Part shown: positions 48,901 through 61,418 of the stretch, piece after piece
Layout of the letters: each line of letters begins with the position of its first letter
Position numbering within the stretch: the first letter of the stretch is position 1
The notes under the pieces: model-generated
The model's database searches: none
The model's input: the letters and a program-made list of their open reading frames with translations, nothing else
What the model was told of the DNA's origin: nothing
Made by a program: the position numbers and the translations under genes
Source of the DNA: Gordionus sp. m RMFG-2023
Taxonomy: Eukaryota > Nematomorpha > Gordioida > Chordodea > Parachordodidae
DNA: 64,000 bases
Assembly: GCF_954871325.1 (NCBI RefSeq)
Contig: NC_088779.1
Span: 14,944,846 to 15,008,845 of the forward strand
Direction: 5' to 3'

Positions 48901-50142
48901 CATTTAATCTTTAGATTTTTTTCTGGGATTTTTTAGTCATCATTTGTAATATAAAATTTGCCTTGTTTTAATTTAAAAAGGGGAACTCCAAGAGAATTTC
49001 TATAAATTCAATACAAAATATAGGATTTAATTTTTACCGCAAATAATATTATATATATATATAGCTAGAGCATATGTCTAGATATTTAAGAATTCTGTTA
49101 GACATAATAAGAATTTTTTTTATTCATTTGTTAAAAAGAAAATTTTTAATGTTTTAATGATGAATGTTTTATTATTACTATTTAATTATCTTTTAAAAGG
49201 AAGTTCATGTTAAAACCGATAAAGAGCTCCAAAAATTGGACATTATTGCAAAATTACGTGATGAAACATTTGTAATTTATTATTTCATTATAATACATTA
49301 ATAAAAAGGTTTTATAAGTTAACTATCAATGGTTAATTAACTTTTTAATATATTATTCAATTTTATTAATTAGAATTTAGACGAAGAAAAAGAAAAAAAG
49401 AATGTCATTTTGAACCAATTAACCAGAGAAAGTTATGAGAGTATGTAATTTTTTTATAAAATAAAGAGTATTTTTTTACATATATATTTTGAGGCGCCAT
49501 ACCTCGATATTTAATTTTAGCCTTTATTTTAAAGATGTGTTTTCGTCCTTTATTGTTATATTGTTTGCTTAACTTGTTATTGCGAACCACTAATATTTCC
49601 TTATTTAGATTTATTGTTCTTATTCTTGTCACTTAATGAAAGATTTCAATGAATTGATACTTGACCTACATTATCAATACTACTATTAATTAAAAAACAT
49701 AGATATGGGCAATGACTTACCCTCTGATTTTATATCCAAAAAGCACCAGAAGCAAAAATTAAATGAAGATAAAAAAAAGCCCAAAAATGTTTTGAGAATT
49801 CAAAAATACTATGGCGATTTATATGAGCATCATGAAAACGGGGGTGGAGACTCCTTTAACCCAATCTCCAATAAAATGTCAAGTGCTATTCCTGAATTGG
49901 CTAAGGATCTGGGCAAAAACGAATTTTATTGCCAGGTAATTAATTGTGTATAGTCATAATATTGAGGGGTATAAATCGTAACTATATTTATTATTTACTA
50001 ATGTAAGGGCCAGGAATTTAAGAAACGTTTCTTGAACCTTCCTTCAAATTATTCAATTACATTTGTAAGAATAGCTTCAATATACGTTAGAAGACTAGAA
50101 ATAATTATTCATATTTATTTTCAGTCATTTAAAGCGAGATAA
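45930..50142 (+). CDS. Multi-exon host gene, unrecognised (3' part)
   Basis: Six exons join in one frame: 45930-46253, 49200-49271, 49374-49440, 49703-49935, 50008-50064 and 50125-50142 (TAA). Each boundary has an AG acceptor and a GT donor, and the phases agree. The first donor is the atypical GTTTTT. The protein (256 codons after the first visible acceptor) starts with an acidic Ser/Glu-rich region (MEDGEASEDDLNKF), passes through a charged helix-like part (KTDKELQKLDIIAKLRDE, LDEEKEKKNVIL) and a basic part (KKHQKQKLNEDKKKPKN), and ends LNLPSNYSITF-SFKAR. No membrane segment or known catalytic motif is seen. Upstream exons are missing or lie before 45.3 kb. The 2.9-kb intron holds two transposons. 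Family unknown; the soluble, charged composition would suit a nuclear protein. Confidence 0.6.
46608..47260. mobile_element. Degenerate hAT MITE in a host intron
   Basis: The ends CAGAGTTGTTAAAGAAATC and GATACTTTAACATCTG match the inner MITE at 43516, as do ACAGATACTACATTTTTGTA words near the right end. The target duplication is not readable. It lies in the large intron of the gene at 45930-50142. Confidence 0.65.
47379..48367. mobile_element. CCGG-array element flanked by long direct repeats
   Basis: The left margin is an array of A-runs with CCCGG, CCCTCGGG, CCCTCCGG and CCCCAGGG. The right margin (48310-48367) is the inverted type (TCTGGGG, CTGGGGG, CCGACGG, CCCGGGA in T-runs). The architecture is that of the element at 10030-12935. 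A GC-richer interior (47480-47850) has a 78-codon plus frame (47486-47722) and a further open piece (LKKLCEEYRDGGSLPDFIRA) that I cannot assign. The flanks are ~70-85-bp direct repeats (47289-47374 and 48367-48436, with CTGATTGATTAAT), much longer than a normal target duplication. Confidence 0.55.
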
Positions 50143-50825
50143 TATTATCATATTTAAAATCTTAACTAAACAGACTTTGAAAGTAAATCTCTAAAGGTAT
50201 ATCGATGTTTTTAAAATAAAAAATATAGAAGTAGATTTTGGAACATTGAATGTTTAGTTATAAATTTTATTATAGTTTCAGAAAATTTGCAATTTTTATT
50301 AAATTTTATAGTAACGACGTTAGGTAAATATTGCTTCCCTTGTCATTTTTTTTAAAAATATTCTTAAATAGAATAAAATTTATATTTATATTTCATTAAA
50401 AATGATTACAACTTTTTTTTTACCATTCGGAAAACAAATTGTTTTAAAAAATTCATAAAAGAAAAAACAGATAAAATTTTTTACCTCAAAATAACCAAAT
50501 ATAAAATTGCTTCTTTTTTAATAAATAAAAAGATTATGTTTAAAAAAAAATGCATTGGGGAAGCAAATAAAAAAAATGCATATTTTATTATAAATTTTTT
50601 TTAAGAAATCTCCATTCATTTTTAAACAGCAATAATGAATTTAAGACAGTTTAAAAAAAATCTCAACATTTTTGAGTTTTTTAAAAAAAATTGTGATATC
50701 TTTTTTCTAAAAAAATCTTGAAGGATTTTTGCTCAAAAATTTTGAAGATTTTTTTCAAACTCTGATTTAAATAAATTGTGTTGTTCAATATTTATTAAAA
50801 ATATCGATCAAAATATTGTTTTTTC
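50143..50825. other. A+T-rich 3' flank
   Basis: Only homopolymer-rich sequence is seen, with no gene. It separates the gene end at 50142 from the LINE copy. Confidence 0.4.
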
Positions 50826-52800
50826 CGTTTAATGACGATTTCCAGGTTGGCTAGTTTTCCCTCTGATTTTTCTTTTCTATTTATGACGGTCCTGAGCATC
50901 AATATTCGCATGATTCATTTTCTTATATCCGCCGTTATCACCTTTATCCACGTCATCTTGGGTCTTCCTCTAGGTCTTGATCCTCATCTATTTACCAAGT
51001 CGTCCTTTATCTTACGTTCCACATACCCAAACCATCTTATTCTATTTTTTTATATTATCACTTACCCTACACATCCATCTAATCTTCTCTCTCTTCTTTC
51101 AAATTTGGCTTCGTGGGCCGCTTTCATTGCCCATGTTTCGCTACCATAAACTAAACTCATCTCACATCTTACATAAACTTTCCCCTTTAACTGCAGAGAG
51201 ACTATTATTTGGAATAGACCACATCTCTGAATTTTTTACATGCTTGTCTGACCCTTGAAACAACAGCAGAATCTACACCATCATCTGCGTTTAGCATATC
51301 ACCCAAACAAAACATTTTCACTTTTCCCTGAGTTAACTCATTGCCAATATCCAAACCACTATCTACGTTATCAGTATTATGCACCCCTTTTATTTACCTT
51401 CTACAACTAAAGGTCATTCTTGCTAACATCAGACTTCCCCTTTTCCCGCTACATATTTTATACAACCTTTCTGGCACCTGGTGCATTGGATTGAATTTCT
51501 AGCAACTCCTCCACATACACCACAACGCCAGTTGCTGGATTCCTTCGCCTTCAGATTTTCCCCACCAATCAACACCTTTGTCTTTACTGCTTTCATTTTC
51601 AGACCCTTTGTTTCTATAGTCATCTTTCATATACTAATTTCATTTTCCAATTCTTCCTCACTGTTTACCATTATACAAGGTCATCTTAATCTTAATATAA
51701 TATCCCATGGACTTCACGCATATCTCGAGCTACCACATCCATTACTAATGGTCTAACACGGATCCCTGATGAAGTCCTACCTTCACTTCAAAGCTTTCAT
51801 TATCTCCATCGTCCGTCCCTACCGCAGTTTGTGCTCCCAAATACATTGCCATCACTGCCATAACCAACCATTCTTTCACACCTGATTTTTTCAAGGCCCA
51901 TCTAGTAACCTCGCATGGTACTCTATCGTCTCCAAATCAATAAATGCATAATACAGTTATTTTTCCTTTACAAGATACTTCTTCTGTATTTGTCTCACCA
52001 CAAAAATTGCATCTGTCGTGCTTTCCCTGGTGTAAAACCAAACTGCATTACATTAAATTTCGTTTGTTCCCTTATCCGCTTCTCTAATACCCTTTCAAAT
52101 ACTTTCATTGCATGTTCCAAGATACCTTTCCCCTTGTATACTTCTATAATTATAATTCTTCACCAATCCTCGGGAATAGCTTCTTCTATGACAATTAGAC
52201 TGGCTAAATTCATTAACCATTCAATTCCTAAGTCATTAGAACCTTTAAACATTTCTGATATCACTCTCGTTGAATTCGCTGCCTTCCCTTTTTTCATCTT
52301 TGCTCTCTTAATTCGTTCTTGCCGAATTTAATCGTTATTCAATCATTCTTTTCATCAAAAGTCCTTCCATGTAGATCTTCCATGTGAAATACCACTATCA
52401 ATCACCATTTTTCCTTCCATATTTTTCAAACATTTAACAACTACCATATTCGGCTTCCATTTTGCCATCAGATTTGCCATCCGGACTACATATCCTATTA
52501 CTTCCGCGCATTCCATTTCTTAAGCAAACTCCTGCCTTTGTTCTTCTTACGATTCCGCTATTAATTTCTTGGCATTCGCCACATTGTAAATATCGTATCA
52601 CTATTTTCTTTACTATTATACCATTCTTTGAAACATTTCCGTGTCTCGCCCACTTCGCTACTTTCGGATTCCCAGCATGTCTCCTTATGTCTAGGCGGCC
52701 CTTTTGTCCATCCACATACCTCCTCAATTGTCTTCACCAAGACTTTCTTCATAACTTTCCACTTGCCATTTACCCCCGATACTTGTGCCATCTTTTTTTA
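50826..52800 (-). mobile_element. LINE copy A (jockey/CR1-like), degraded
   Basis: On minus, starting at ATG 52791 (MAQVSGVNGKWKVMKKVLVK, then EEVCGWTKGPPRHKET), scattered frames give the reverse transcriptase words LEHAMKVFERVLEKRIREQ, FEVKVGLHQGSV and METKGL..KTKVMIGGENL. A Cys-rich tail follows (WRCGVCGGVARNSIQCTRCQ, KGC), a PHD-like or zinc-knuckle segment typical of this LINE type. Many stops and frame changes interrupt it, so it is not active. The endonuclease part is missing, as in most 5'-truncated LINEs. The 3' end lies near 50826 (a GGTTGGC..AGTTTTCC margin shared with copy B). The subfamily (CR1/L2/jockey group) is inferred from motifs only. Confidence 0.75.
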
Positions 52801-54023
52801 AAATATTAATTTTATAGATCTAAAAAATGGGAAAGAATATCAAATTTAAAATTTCACTTCAACATTTATTAGAGTAATTTAATATTTTTAGATTTAGTTG
52901 TATCTAAATTATTGGAAATAAATATAATTTTAGGTTTAGAATAATTTGTCAAATTTAATTTATTTTTGACCGATTTGGGACAATAAAGTTTCCCTAAAAT
53001 TTTCGAGGCCTGAATTATGAGCTTAAAATTCCCGGGAATTTTACATTGTCTATTAAATTTAAACTAAAGCTCCGATGTTAATATTGGTTGAATCAGCGCC
53101 AATAGTCACCTACTATGAATAAAGAAATAAAAACATTTATATAATTTAATTATAAATATATCAATTTTGGGATCAATTGGATATATATGAAATATATAAT
53201 ACTTATTATTAAACAATCTTAGTGTATAATGGGATAATCGGTATAGTATATATACATTCCACATGTCTTTTAAATTGAATAAAACTTTGCATGATGATTA
53301 CATATGTTGTGAAGATCTATGCAATTTAATTTTTTAGTTCTAATTAGTTCCGGAGATATGATTGTCAAAGTTGGAATGATGGCGTCCTTTGGGAAAACCG
53401 ATAAAAATAAAGATAACTAATGACAAAGTCCTATATTTGGTATCATTAGTTAGCCCTTGAATCCTTTTTTTAAAAAATAATCAATTTTTTTAAAAAATAT
53501 CTCGGGTCTTTTTCATTTCCGGTAAAGGAAAAAATAGTTTAGTATATGCTAAGCTTAAATTTTTCTAAAAATTTGTATATATGTTTATTAAATCAATATA
53601 AATATATATCAAAAAAAATTAGGTTAGTTTAGCCATTATTTTTTTAGTTATTTAATTTTTAATTTTTTATCGATAAAAATAATTATAGAGCGATGTGTTA
53701 AAAATATAAATTATTTTTTTTAAAATAAAATAAATATATATCAAAAAATAAACATATAGTTTGCTCTTGAAGGAGGAGCGGCTTTTTATTCCAGCCTGTG
53801 TCAGTTAAAGAAACAAATATTTACCTTTTCTTCCAAGTTTACAAAGCACAGTTCCTCACATAATTTACTAATTTATATATAAAAAACTATAAATTTATTT
53901 AAATCTTTTATAAATTCGACTTACATGTTTTTTTATATTTAAGCTGTAGTGCGTTTTCTTAATATTGGCATTTAAATATCAATCCATATTTAATTAGAAA
54001 TGGATACACAAAATTTGAATGTA

Positions 54024-54300
54024 GTTTTGATCTGCATCGGGCCTAATTTTTCAAGCCCTGCCCGAAATTTTTTAAAAAAGTTTTGCCGGCCCGGCCCGAA
54101 TTTATTTAAACATAGAAATTAATCTTTATAATTACTCAAAATAAAAGACATTTGTTATATGTCGTTTAGTTTCAATAAATAAAACCAAATATTTTTAATT
54201 TACATAAAAAATTCAATATAAAATTGATAAATTTAGATATATTTAGAAAAATTCCCGTTCGGGCCGGGTACGGGCCGGGCCTAACTTTGCAGATCTCTAA
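54024..54300. mobile_element. GC-island MITE
   Basis: The margins are GATCTGCATCGGGCC (left) and GGCCTAACTTTGCAGATC (right), inverted. Each is followed inward by GCCCTGCCCGAAATTTTT or CCGGCCCGG against TTCGGGCCGGG, GTACGGGCCGGGC. This is the clearest copy of the family. Confidence 0.7.
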
Positions 54301-54870
54301 TATCTAGCCTTATAATTATTTCCCTTTAAATAATTTCTTTGGTTGTCATTGCATCTTAATGCCATTGTCTTCTATTGTTATCCTCGTATCTAACCAATTG
54401 TCTATCTGCTTCCATCTTTTTACTTTTCTGCCCACCCTGATGTTTTATCGATTATGATTTAACTTCTATATTTTCATTTAAAAATATATTTTCTATCTTA
54501 ACAATTATATCCCCCTTTAACTCTGCCTCTTCTATTTCATATCCAATGCTAAAGACTCCGTTTATCATATTTTCTTTAAGAGAAATATTTTGCCTGAATT
54601 TTTATTAAAGATGATATTTTTACTTTTTCTATTACTTTACCATAATCAGGGAACTTACATTTTTTACTTAATACACACATGCGGCTTACCCAAATGCGGT
54701 GCATTTCGTTTTTATCTTGGGCAGCCGCAATGAATTCAATTAAACTTGATATAATTGACCTGTCTGGGTATAAAAGTCTAAATTTTTCAATAAGGATCGT
54801 TTCGTCAATAGGGAGTTTTAGAGTGAATACGCCTTTTTCAATATCAATATTTTCAAGACAATACAAAAAG
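54301..54870 (-). pseudogene. Gypsy gag-region relic (fossil)
   Basis: The minus-strand sequence is similar to the gag-like region of the Gypsy fossil at 31500-31900: both contain a VIEKVKI block, a following LKEN block and a KIEN(I/V)..LNE block in the same order. It is a broken fragment of a related, not identical, Gypsy family. No LTRs are seen around it. Confidence 0.65.
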
Positions 54871-55845
54871 TATACTTCTAATATAATAGCGTCAAGGAGA
54901 TGATGGTATGTTCAAATTTAGGGCAAAAGATTCAAAGATGTCATGGAGAGTGGTTTACGATAGATGCAAAGAGATATGAGAGAAATAATTAATATCGTAT
55001 TGTATTTAATATATTGTAGTTTTTTTTATATTTTCCCTAAATGCCAAAACTTTCTACCAATTAGATTTAATTAATTTATAAATGAGTACTAAACATTGTT
55101 AAAATTTTCAGAATAATGCTTTAAATCTTCTTTTAATCGTAAGGTTGTCCAACTTTTTTTTATCAATAATTTTTTCATTTATGCTGGCTACTATACTGGT
55201 TAAAGCCAGACACCAACAAAGCACAAAACATTGATATATTTTAGAATCAATAATTCCAATTGGAGTCAACTTTAACAGAGATGATATAAAGATCACGAGA
55301 ACATATATTTTTTATAGGAGGGACCTGGCCGAAAACCAGGTAAAACGAAGTATGGGGCGAAGCCCAAAATTTTTTCCAACCCCCCTCTTATGGATATATT
55401 TTTGCTACGTCACTGCTCTTCATCCTTTATTTTTCAACCTAATGAAGATAAATTATTACCTCTGTCAATAACATTATAAGAATTATTAATCTCCAAACAG
55501 CAACACCGTGTAATTATACGCCTACACCACAGACGGTTTGAAAACCACAAAAAATGGAGATCAATGGCACTTTTACTTTTCCCTGGAATGAAAAACACCT
55601 GAGATTTATTTTTAAGAAAGGGATTCAAGGGCTATCTAATGATTGATATTTCTGAGTAATCTTTATTTTTATCCATTTTTCCGAATTAGTAAGGACACCA
55701 TTTTAGCATAGACCTGCCATATCTCTGGAACTAACTGTGTTGGAAGTTAGAAAATTAAATTGCATAGGTCCACACACCATATATTATAATCATGAAAAGT
55801 GTCATTCGATTTAAAAAAGCTCATGAAATGGCTCTTTTTTATCGA

Positions 55846-57747
55846 TTCTTGTCTAAGTTTTATAAAAAACTATATTCTTAAATTTTATAAAATAATTTTA
55901 AAATTTTAGTCAAAAATTAAAATAAAATGCCCATTATTTGAGATTTACGAAATATAAGCTATTTACTTATTTCAAGAGGTGGGACCACAAAAAATTATTC
56001 AAAGTGTTACAAGTTAAAGTAAGATGATAAAACAAGATCCAAAGAAATAAAAACTCAAACGTAAATTATCAAATAAATACAATAGACGATTAATAGCAGA
56101 TACTTATAAAAAACCTACCCTATTTAATAACCAACTATTTTAATTGAACCAAGATAAAAGTCGACGATATTTCTCATATATGATTATGTTAATATTTATA
56201 ATGAATTATTAAAGAAAAAAATACGCTGAAATTTTTTTATAATATAAAATAATATCTGATCTAAGAGCTGAAATTCTTATGAACAGTGTAATATTCAAAC
56301 TTTTACAGTACCCACACAAAATGATAATATAAGGATGAAATTTTGGATAAAATTATAGGTTTATGTAAATATCGTATTTAGAGCAGTTTTAGTCATGATA
56401 AATATCGAATCAACAAAATATTAATCATTGTGGCGTTAAACACTTGATATTTAGCCTCTAGATTTTAGTATATATTATTTTAAGAACCAGCAGGTCTAGA
56501 GCCGGAAATTGCTATGATTAAAAATTTAAGCTGACCCAAGCTTAAAAAGTTACACACTTAAACGAGCTTGGAATTTAAAAAAGTTACACAGCGCCACGAT
56601 GAATAATTTAAAATTCATTCACCTTTGTATATTTTCAATTTTCCTTAGAGTACAAAATGTTGCAATTTAAAATATTAAAATTTTAAAAGCTCAATCCGGA
56701 TCTCGCCTCAAAAAAGGAGATTTTAAAAAAATAGGCCAAGCTAAAAATTAAAAAAACCAGAAATCAAAATTTAATCTTTTTAAAGCTGGGACAGCGTAAA
56801 AATGGGATTTTTTTAAAATCCGGACCTAAGAAATAAATAATATTAATATCTTTGATCCATATATTTATTTATACCATTTGCAATTTATTTGGTTTTTTAT
56901 CCCTATAGTTATGCAATGTAAGGATGAATGGGACTCAAAGTTTCGAAGCACACACTAAAGGCTCTAAACATTTTAAAGTTAAATTATTTAAATCATTTTT
57001 TTTTAAAATCAAATATTGATGATTATTAATAATTAATAATTTAATATTTTTTTTTAGAAAATGAAGAAAACCAAAGAAAGTATATTTATGATTATTTTAA
57101 ATATATAATTTTTTTTAGATTATTATGATGAATTATTTTTTTTAACTAAAAAGATCCCCCAGAACAAAATTAAAATTTTATTTAAATATAATATTTCGTA
57201 ATCATTAGTATATTTCTTAAAAATTTGGCAGGAGTGGAGGGGAGGTTGGTATTCTAGAAAATTTTATATATTATCCAAAAATATGATATATATTAAATAA
57301 ATTCTTTTAATTGCGAATGAATAAATTCTTTATTTATGTTATATTTAAAATTAAAGATAATTTATTTGGGCCGATTTTTAATAAGAAATGGGCAGTAAAA
57401 TTAATCAAAATGGGCAGAAAAAAACATTTGGTTGGTATTTTAAATTTTTAATTGGTTAATAATTAATTTTTAAGATTTATAGTGAATTGGGCAGTATTTA
57501 AACTAAAAAGGCAGTTTTAAAATAATTAGATATTTAAAATTTTTAGCCTTAATTATTTATTTGGGAAGTTAAAATTTTTTTGAAGATTAACGTTGGAAGT
57601 TTGTTATTAAAACGTTCAGATTTATCTAATTACTATGTTTTTGTGGTAAATTCTTGAATATTCGATAAGCAAATAATTAAAAGATATTTGAATTCAAATA
57701 AATTTAATTAAGTGCTGAGAATATATGACAATAGCTATTATCAGGTT
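55846..57747. other. A+T-rich intergenic DNA
   Basis: No gene is supported. At 56490-56830 short A-rich segments with AAGTTACACA, GGCCAAGC and GGGACAGCG words resemble a decayed GC-island MITE. At 57360-57500 the word GGGCAG occurs several times. Confidence 0.35.
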
Positions 57748-59458
57748 TAACTAGGTTGGCCAGTTTCTCCTTTGATTTTTCTTTTCCATTTTTGACGGTC
57801 CTGAGCTTCAATATCTGTAGGATTCATTTTTCTCATATCCGCCGCTATCATCTTAATTCACGGCATCTTGGGCCTTGCTCTAGGTTTTCATCCTCCTACT
57901 ACTATCATCTTTTGTTTTACATTCCACATACCCAAACCATCTTAGTTTATTTCTTCGCATTACCACTCCAATCACTTCTATTCCCATTCTTGCTCGCAAT
58001 TCCTTGCTAATTACTCCCTCTCAGAGATGTCCCACACATCTATCTAATCATCCTCATCTCTGTTCTTTCCAATTTGACTTTTTATGGGCTGCTTTCATTC
58101 GTTTAGCATATCACCTAAATAGCAAAACTTTTCCATTTTCCCAGGGTTAACCGTAAGAGCACGATATAGCAAAAAACAAAACAGCGAAAAATTGTGAATC
58201 TCGCTTATATCTCTTAGAAAATATTTAAAGTAAATTTGAAATTGACATTAATAGATGCTAAGGAAGTAAATACATCTATTTAAATTAAATTTAAAAAATC
58301 TGTAATGGGCTAAATATTATTTTGTCCTCAATTTTTCGCGTTTCATACCAAATTCATTATTGCTAGTCTTCCCTTTTCCCCGCTACATCTTTTATGCACC
58401 CATTTTTGGCATCGTGGGCTAAATTTCTAGCAACTCCTTTCCCACATATACCACAAGCCCGTGATTCCTCCATCATCAGATTATCCCCACCAATCATCAC
58501 CTTTGTCTTTACTACATTCATTTTCAGGCTCTTTGCTTCCATAGCCATCTTTCATCCTAATTTTATCCCTCAATTCTTCCTCACTGTTCATTAATACAAG
58601 GTCATCTGCATATAACCATGGAAGTCCTTCACGCATCTTTCGAGCCACCACATACATTATAATAATGAACTCAGCACGGATCCCTGATGAAGTCCTACAT
58701 TCACTTCAAAACTTTCACTTTCTCCATCATCCGTCCGTACTGCAGTTTGTGCTCCCACATACAGAGCCATTACTGCCATAACCAACATTCCTCCACACCT
58801 GATTTTCTAAGGCTCATCTAGTAAACCTCGCGCTTTGTCAAATGCCTTCTCCAAATTAACAAATGCATAATACAGTTTATTTTCCTTTGCAAGATACTTC
58901 TCCTTTATTTGTCTCACCACAAAAATCGCACCTGTCTTGCTTTTCCCCGTTGTAAAACCAAACTACATTTCATTAACTTTGCTTTGTTCCCTTATCCGCT
59001 TCTCTAACACCCTCTCAAATACTTTCATTGCATGTTCCAAGAGTTTAATATCTCTATAAGACCCCCAAAGAATCACCTTTCCCCTTATATTCTGGAATAT
59101 TTTACTTCTTCGCCAATCCTCGCGAATAGCTCCTTCTGTGTCAATTTGATTTGCTAAATTTATTTCAACTCCTAAGTCATCAGAACCTTTATATCTTATA
59201 ACTCTCGTTAAACCCGCTGCCTTCCCTTTTTTCATCTTTTCATTGCTATCTTAATTTCGTCCTTCCCAAATATACATTCTGGACCTTCTTTCCTTTCACA
59301 ACTAACATTAATATTCCATTCATTCACTTCTTTCAAAAGCCCCTCCATGTAGATCTTCAAGGTGTTCTTAATACAACCTACTATCAATCACCATTTTTCC
59401 TTTCATATTTTTCAAACATTTAACACCTACTACATCCTGCCTCCTTTTTGCCATCGAA
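57748..59458 (-). mobile_element. LINE copy B (jockey/CR1-like), degraded
   Basis: On minus from about 59458, MAKRRQDVVGVKCLKNMKGK, then KMKKGKAAG and LLEHAMKVFERVLEKRIREQ mark the reverse transcriptase; the Cys-rich tail (ACGICGKGVARNLAHDAKNGC) lies at 58460-58380. It is the same family as copy A with the same 3' margin (AGGTTGGCCAGTTTCTCC). A ~190-bp block (about 58150-58345) absent from copy A separates the palm region from the tail and looks inserted. Several frame breaks are present. The two copies cover different parts best. Confidence 0.75.
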
Positions 59459-59491
59459 TATTACGCTAAAATGTTAATAAAATTAAAACGG

Positions 59492-61418
59492 TATGTGGGT
59501 CCATGTCAAATCGATCAAAGAAGGCACTTTTTCGGCCGACTTCCTTTAAAATTGTTAAAAATTTCTGGAATTATTTAGATAGGTAAAAGAATGAGAAAGC
59601 CGTTTATTTTAGCTCGCTAGCACACCTGGTTCTCGAGATATAGGGGCTCAAAGGTACAAAAAAGAGCCACTTTGGAATCTGTATAATTTTTAAAATGCTT
59701 ATATCTCAAAAACTCTTTATAGTAAAAAAAATTATAATGTATTATTTTGTAGGTAAAAAAATTCTCTAATGGGCTAACAAAGAATAATAAATATTGGCGC
59801 CATTGTAGGCTTTTGACATCCAGTTTACCTAAATTGCTTTACCTGTATTTTTAAGCAAAATAGTGAGTTTGTTTTCAAATTTTTTTTTTTGCTTTTTATT
59901 TAGACACCTTTTATAAATATATATACGATGTCAACAGAAATATACATTTTTACCAAAAATTGAAGAAAAAATATTATTCTTAAGGAAAATAAAAATATTA
60001 ATACGTTTATAAGAATTGTGATAAAATTTCCCAGTTCTGCCCCCTCCCACTACACTATCCTTAAAATGTTTTATATTTTTTAGATCTATACTTTGCTACT
60101 ATAGCGAGCGAATGACTTATTAGCTCAATAATATATAACAGCTGCAGTAAAAACGAATATTTTATTAGGCATATATTCGATTATATTTTACAAAATAAAT
60201 TTAAAACGATCTCTCTTTCTGCGAAATAATTTTAACCTGTCCATTCAGATTAATTTTATCGTCTGTCTACCAATAACAATCTGGATTTAGAGAGTGCAAA
60301 AACATGTATTATAGGTGTATATCAATTAAAATTTTATTCTATATCACAGATGGACGTACCAAATATTAAAATGTTGCAACCTATTTAATCTACAGAGACA
60401 TGCTTATTATCGCGAGAATCTAAGAAAGATTTTACCCTGGATGACCCAAAAAAATTTACCATTCAATTTAGATATGTTAATATGCTCTTCATGGCGACAA
60501 AAATTAGCAAACATTCCTTATACTTCAAATGACAATGTAGATATTGATTCTCCCCTTCATATAATTAATCAAGAGGCTATTGATAACATTAATATATCCC
60601 TACAATCAAATGGGGAATCTCTCATTAAAAGAAAACGCTTATGTGAATAGAATTATTCGAAGAAAAAAATATCTAGAGTAAAAAAAAGTTTTAACGACTA
60701 AAATTATACCATTATCTTCATCAAATGATGAAAAATTCGATGAAATTGTACATACCTTAAAAATTAAAAAAATTATATGAAAGATATTTATTATTGGAAA
60801 TTTGTTACATTATTAGTGTCTAATGGGCATATGCTCACTCTGCTCCTCAGTTAATCAGTATATTTAAAAGAAAATCAAAATTTTTTAGTATAAAAAGTGA
60901 AAATATCTGGTTATTGATAAGTTAGCAGCAAAATTTTAACCATAATCCGTAATTTCATAAAGCGCCATCTATTTTTTATATCAATTTTTGGAGTCGATAG
61001 CGTCGCCAAGGTTTTGATATTGTATATGTATTTAGCAAAGATGTCTAAATAAAAAACAATAAAAAAATTCGAAAACAAACTCACTATTTTGCTTAAAAAT
61101 ACAAGTAAAGAAATTTAGGTAAACCGGATGTTAAAAGCCTATAATGGCGCCTATATTTATTATTGTTTGTTAGCCCATTAGAGAATTTTTTTACCTACAA
61201 AATGATATATTATAATTTTTTACTAAAAAATTTTACAGATTCCAAAGTGGCTCTTTTTTGTACCTTTGAGCCCCTATATCTCGAGAACCAGGTGTGCTAG
61301 CAAGCTAAAATAAACGACTTTCTCACTCTTTTACCTATCTAAATAATTCCAGAAATTTTTAACAATTTTAAAAAGGGTCGGCCAAATCGTGATCGATTTG
61401 ACGTGGAATGGCCTATGT
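59492..61418. mobile_element. Long-inverted-repeat element, about 1.9 kb
   Basis: The arms (59492-59920 and about 61060-61418) pair over ~350-420 bp at high identity. Shared words include GTCAAATCGATC, TTTCTGGAATTATTTAGATA, CACCTGGTTCTCGAGATATA, GGGGCTCAAAGGTACAAAAA and AGCCACTTTGGAATCTGT. The interior has a coding-like fragment (60400-60650). The tip (TCCATGTCAAATCGATC) and GGCCGAC core recall the outer repeat at 2097-4695, and the ..CGAGATATA motif recalls the 53255-55845 element. The transposase class is unknown. Confidence 0.7.
60390..60650 (+). pseudogene. Coding-like fragment in the inverted-repeat element
   Basis: An open frame runs from about 60390 to the TAG at 60648: HAYYRENLRKILPWMTQKN, then LICSSWRQKLANIPYTSNDN and ESLIKRKRLCE. 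Upstream there is a CAG acceptor-like site (60350). The composition is protein-like, but I recognise no domain. It could be what is left of the element's own protein or a captured exon. Confidence 0.35.

Larger units (their letters stand above)
53255..55845. mobile_element. Long-inverted-repeat element carrying other relics
   Basis: The arm at 53255-53430 (CATTCCACATGTC, ATCTATGCAATTTAATTTT, TAGTTCCGGAGATATG, GGCGTCCTTTG) returns inverted at about 55655-55845 (with GTTAGTTCCAGAGATATGG on minus). The arms are ~180 bp at perhaps 70% identity by eye. The interior holds a GC-island MITE (54024-54300) and a Gypsy gag relic. No transposase was recognised. Left of it, 52801-53254 holds nothing assignable. 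Confidence 0.5.

Noticed and set aside
50832-52331. Several plus-strand frames of 100-138 codons
   Set aside because: They are antisense shadows of the minus-strand LINE, whose motifs are clear on the other strand.
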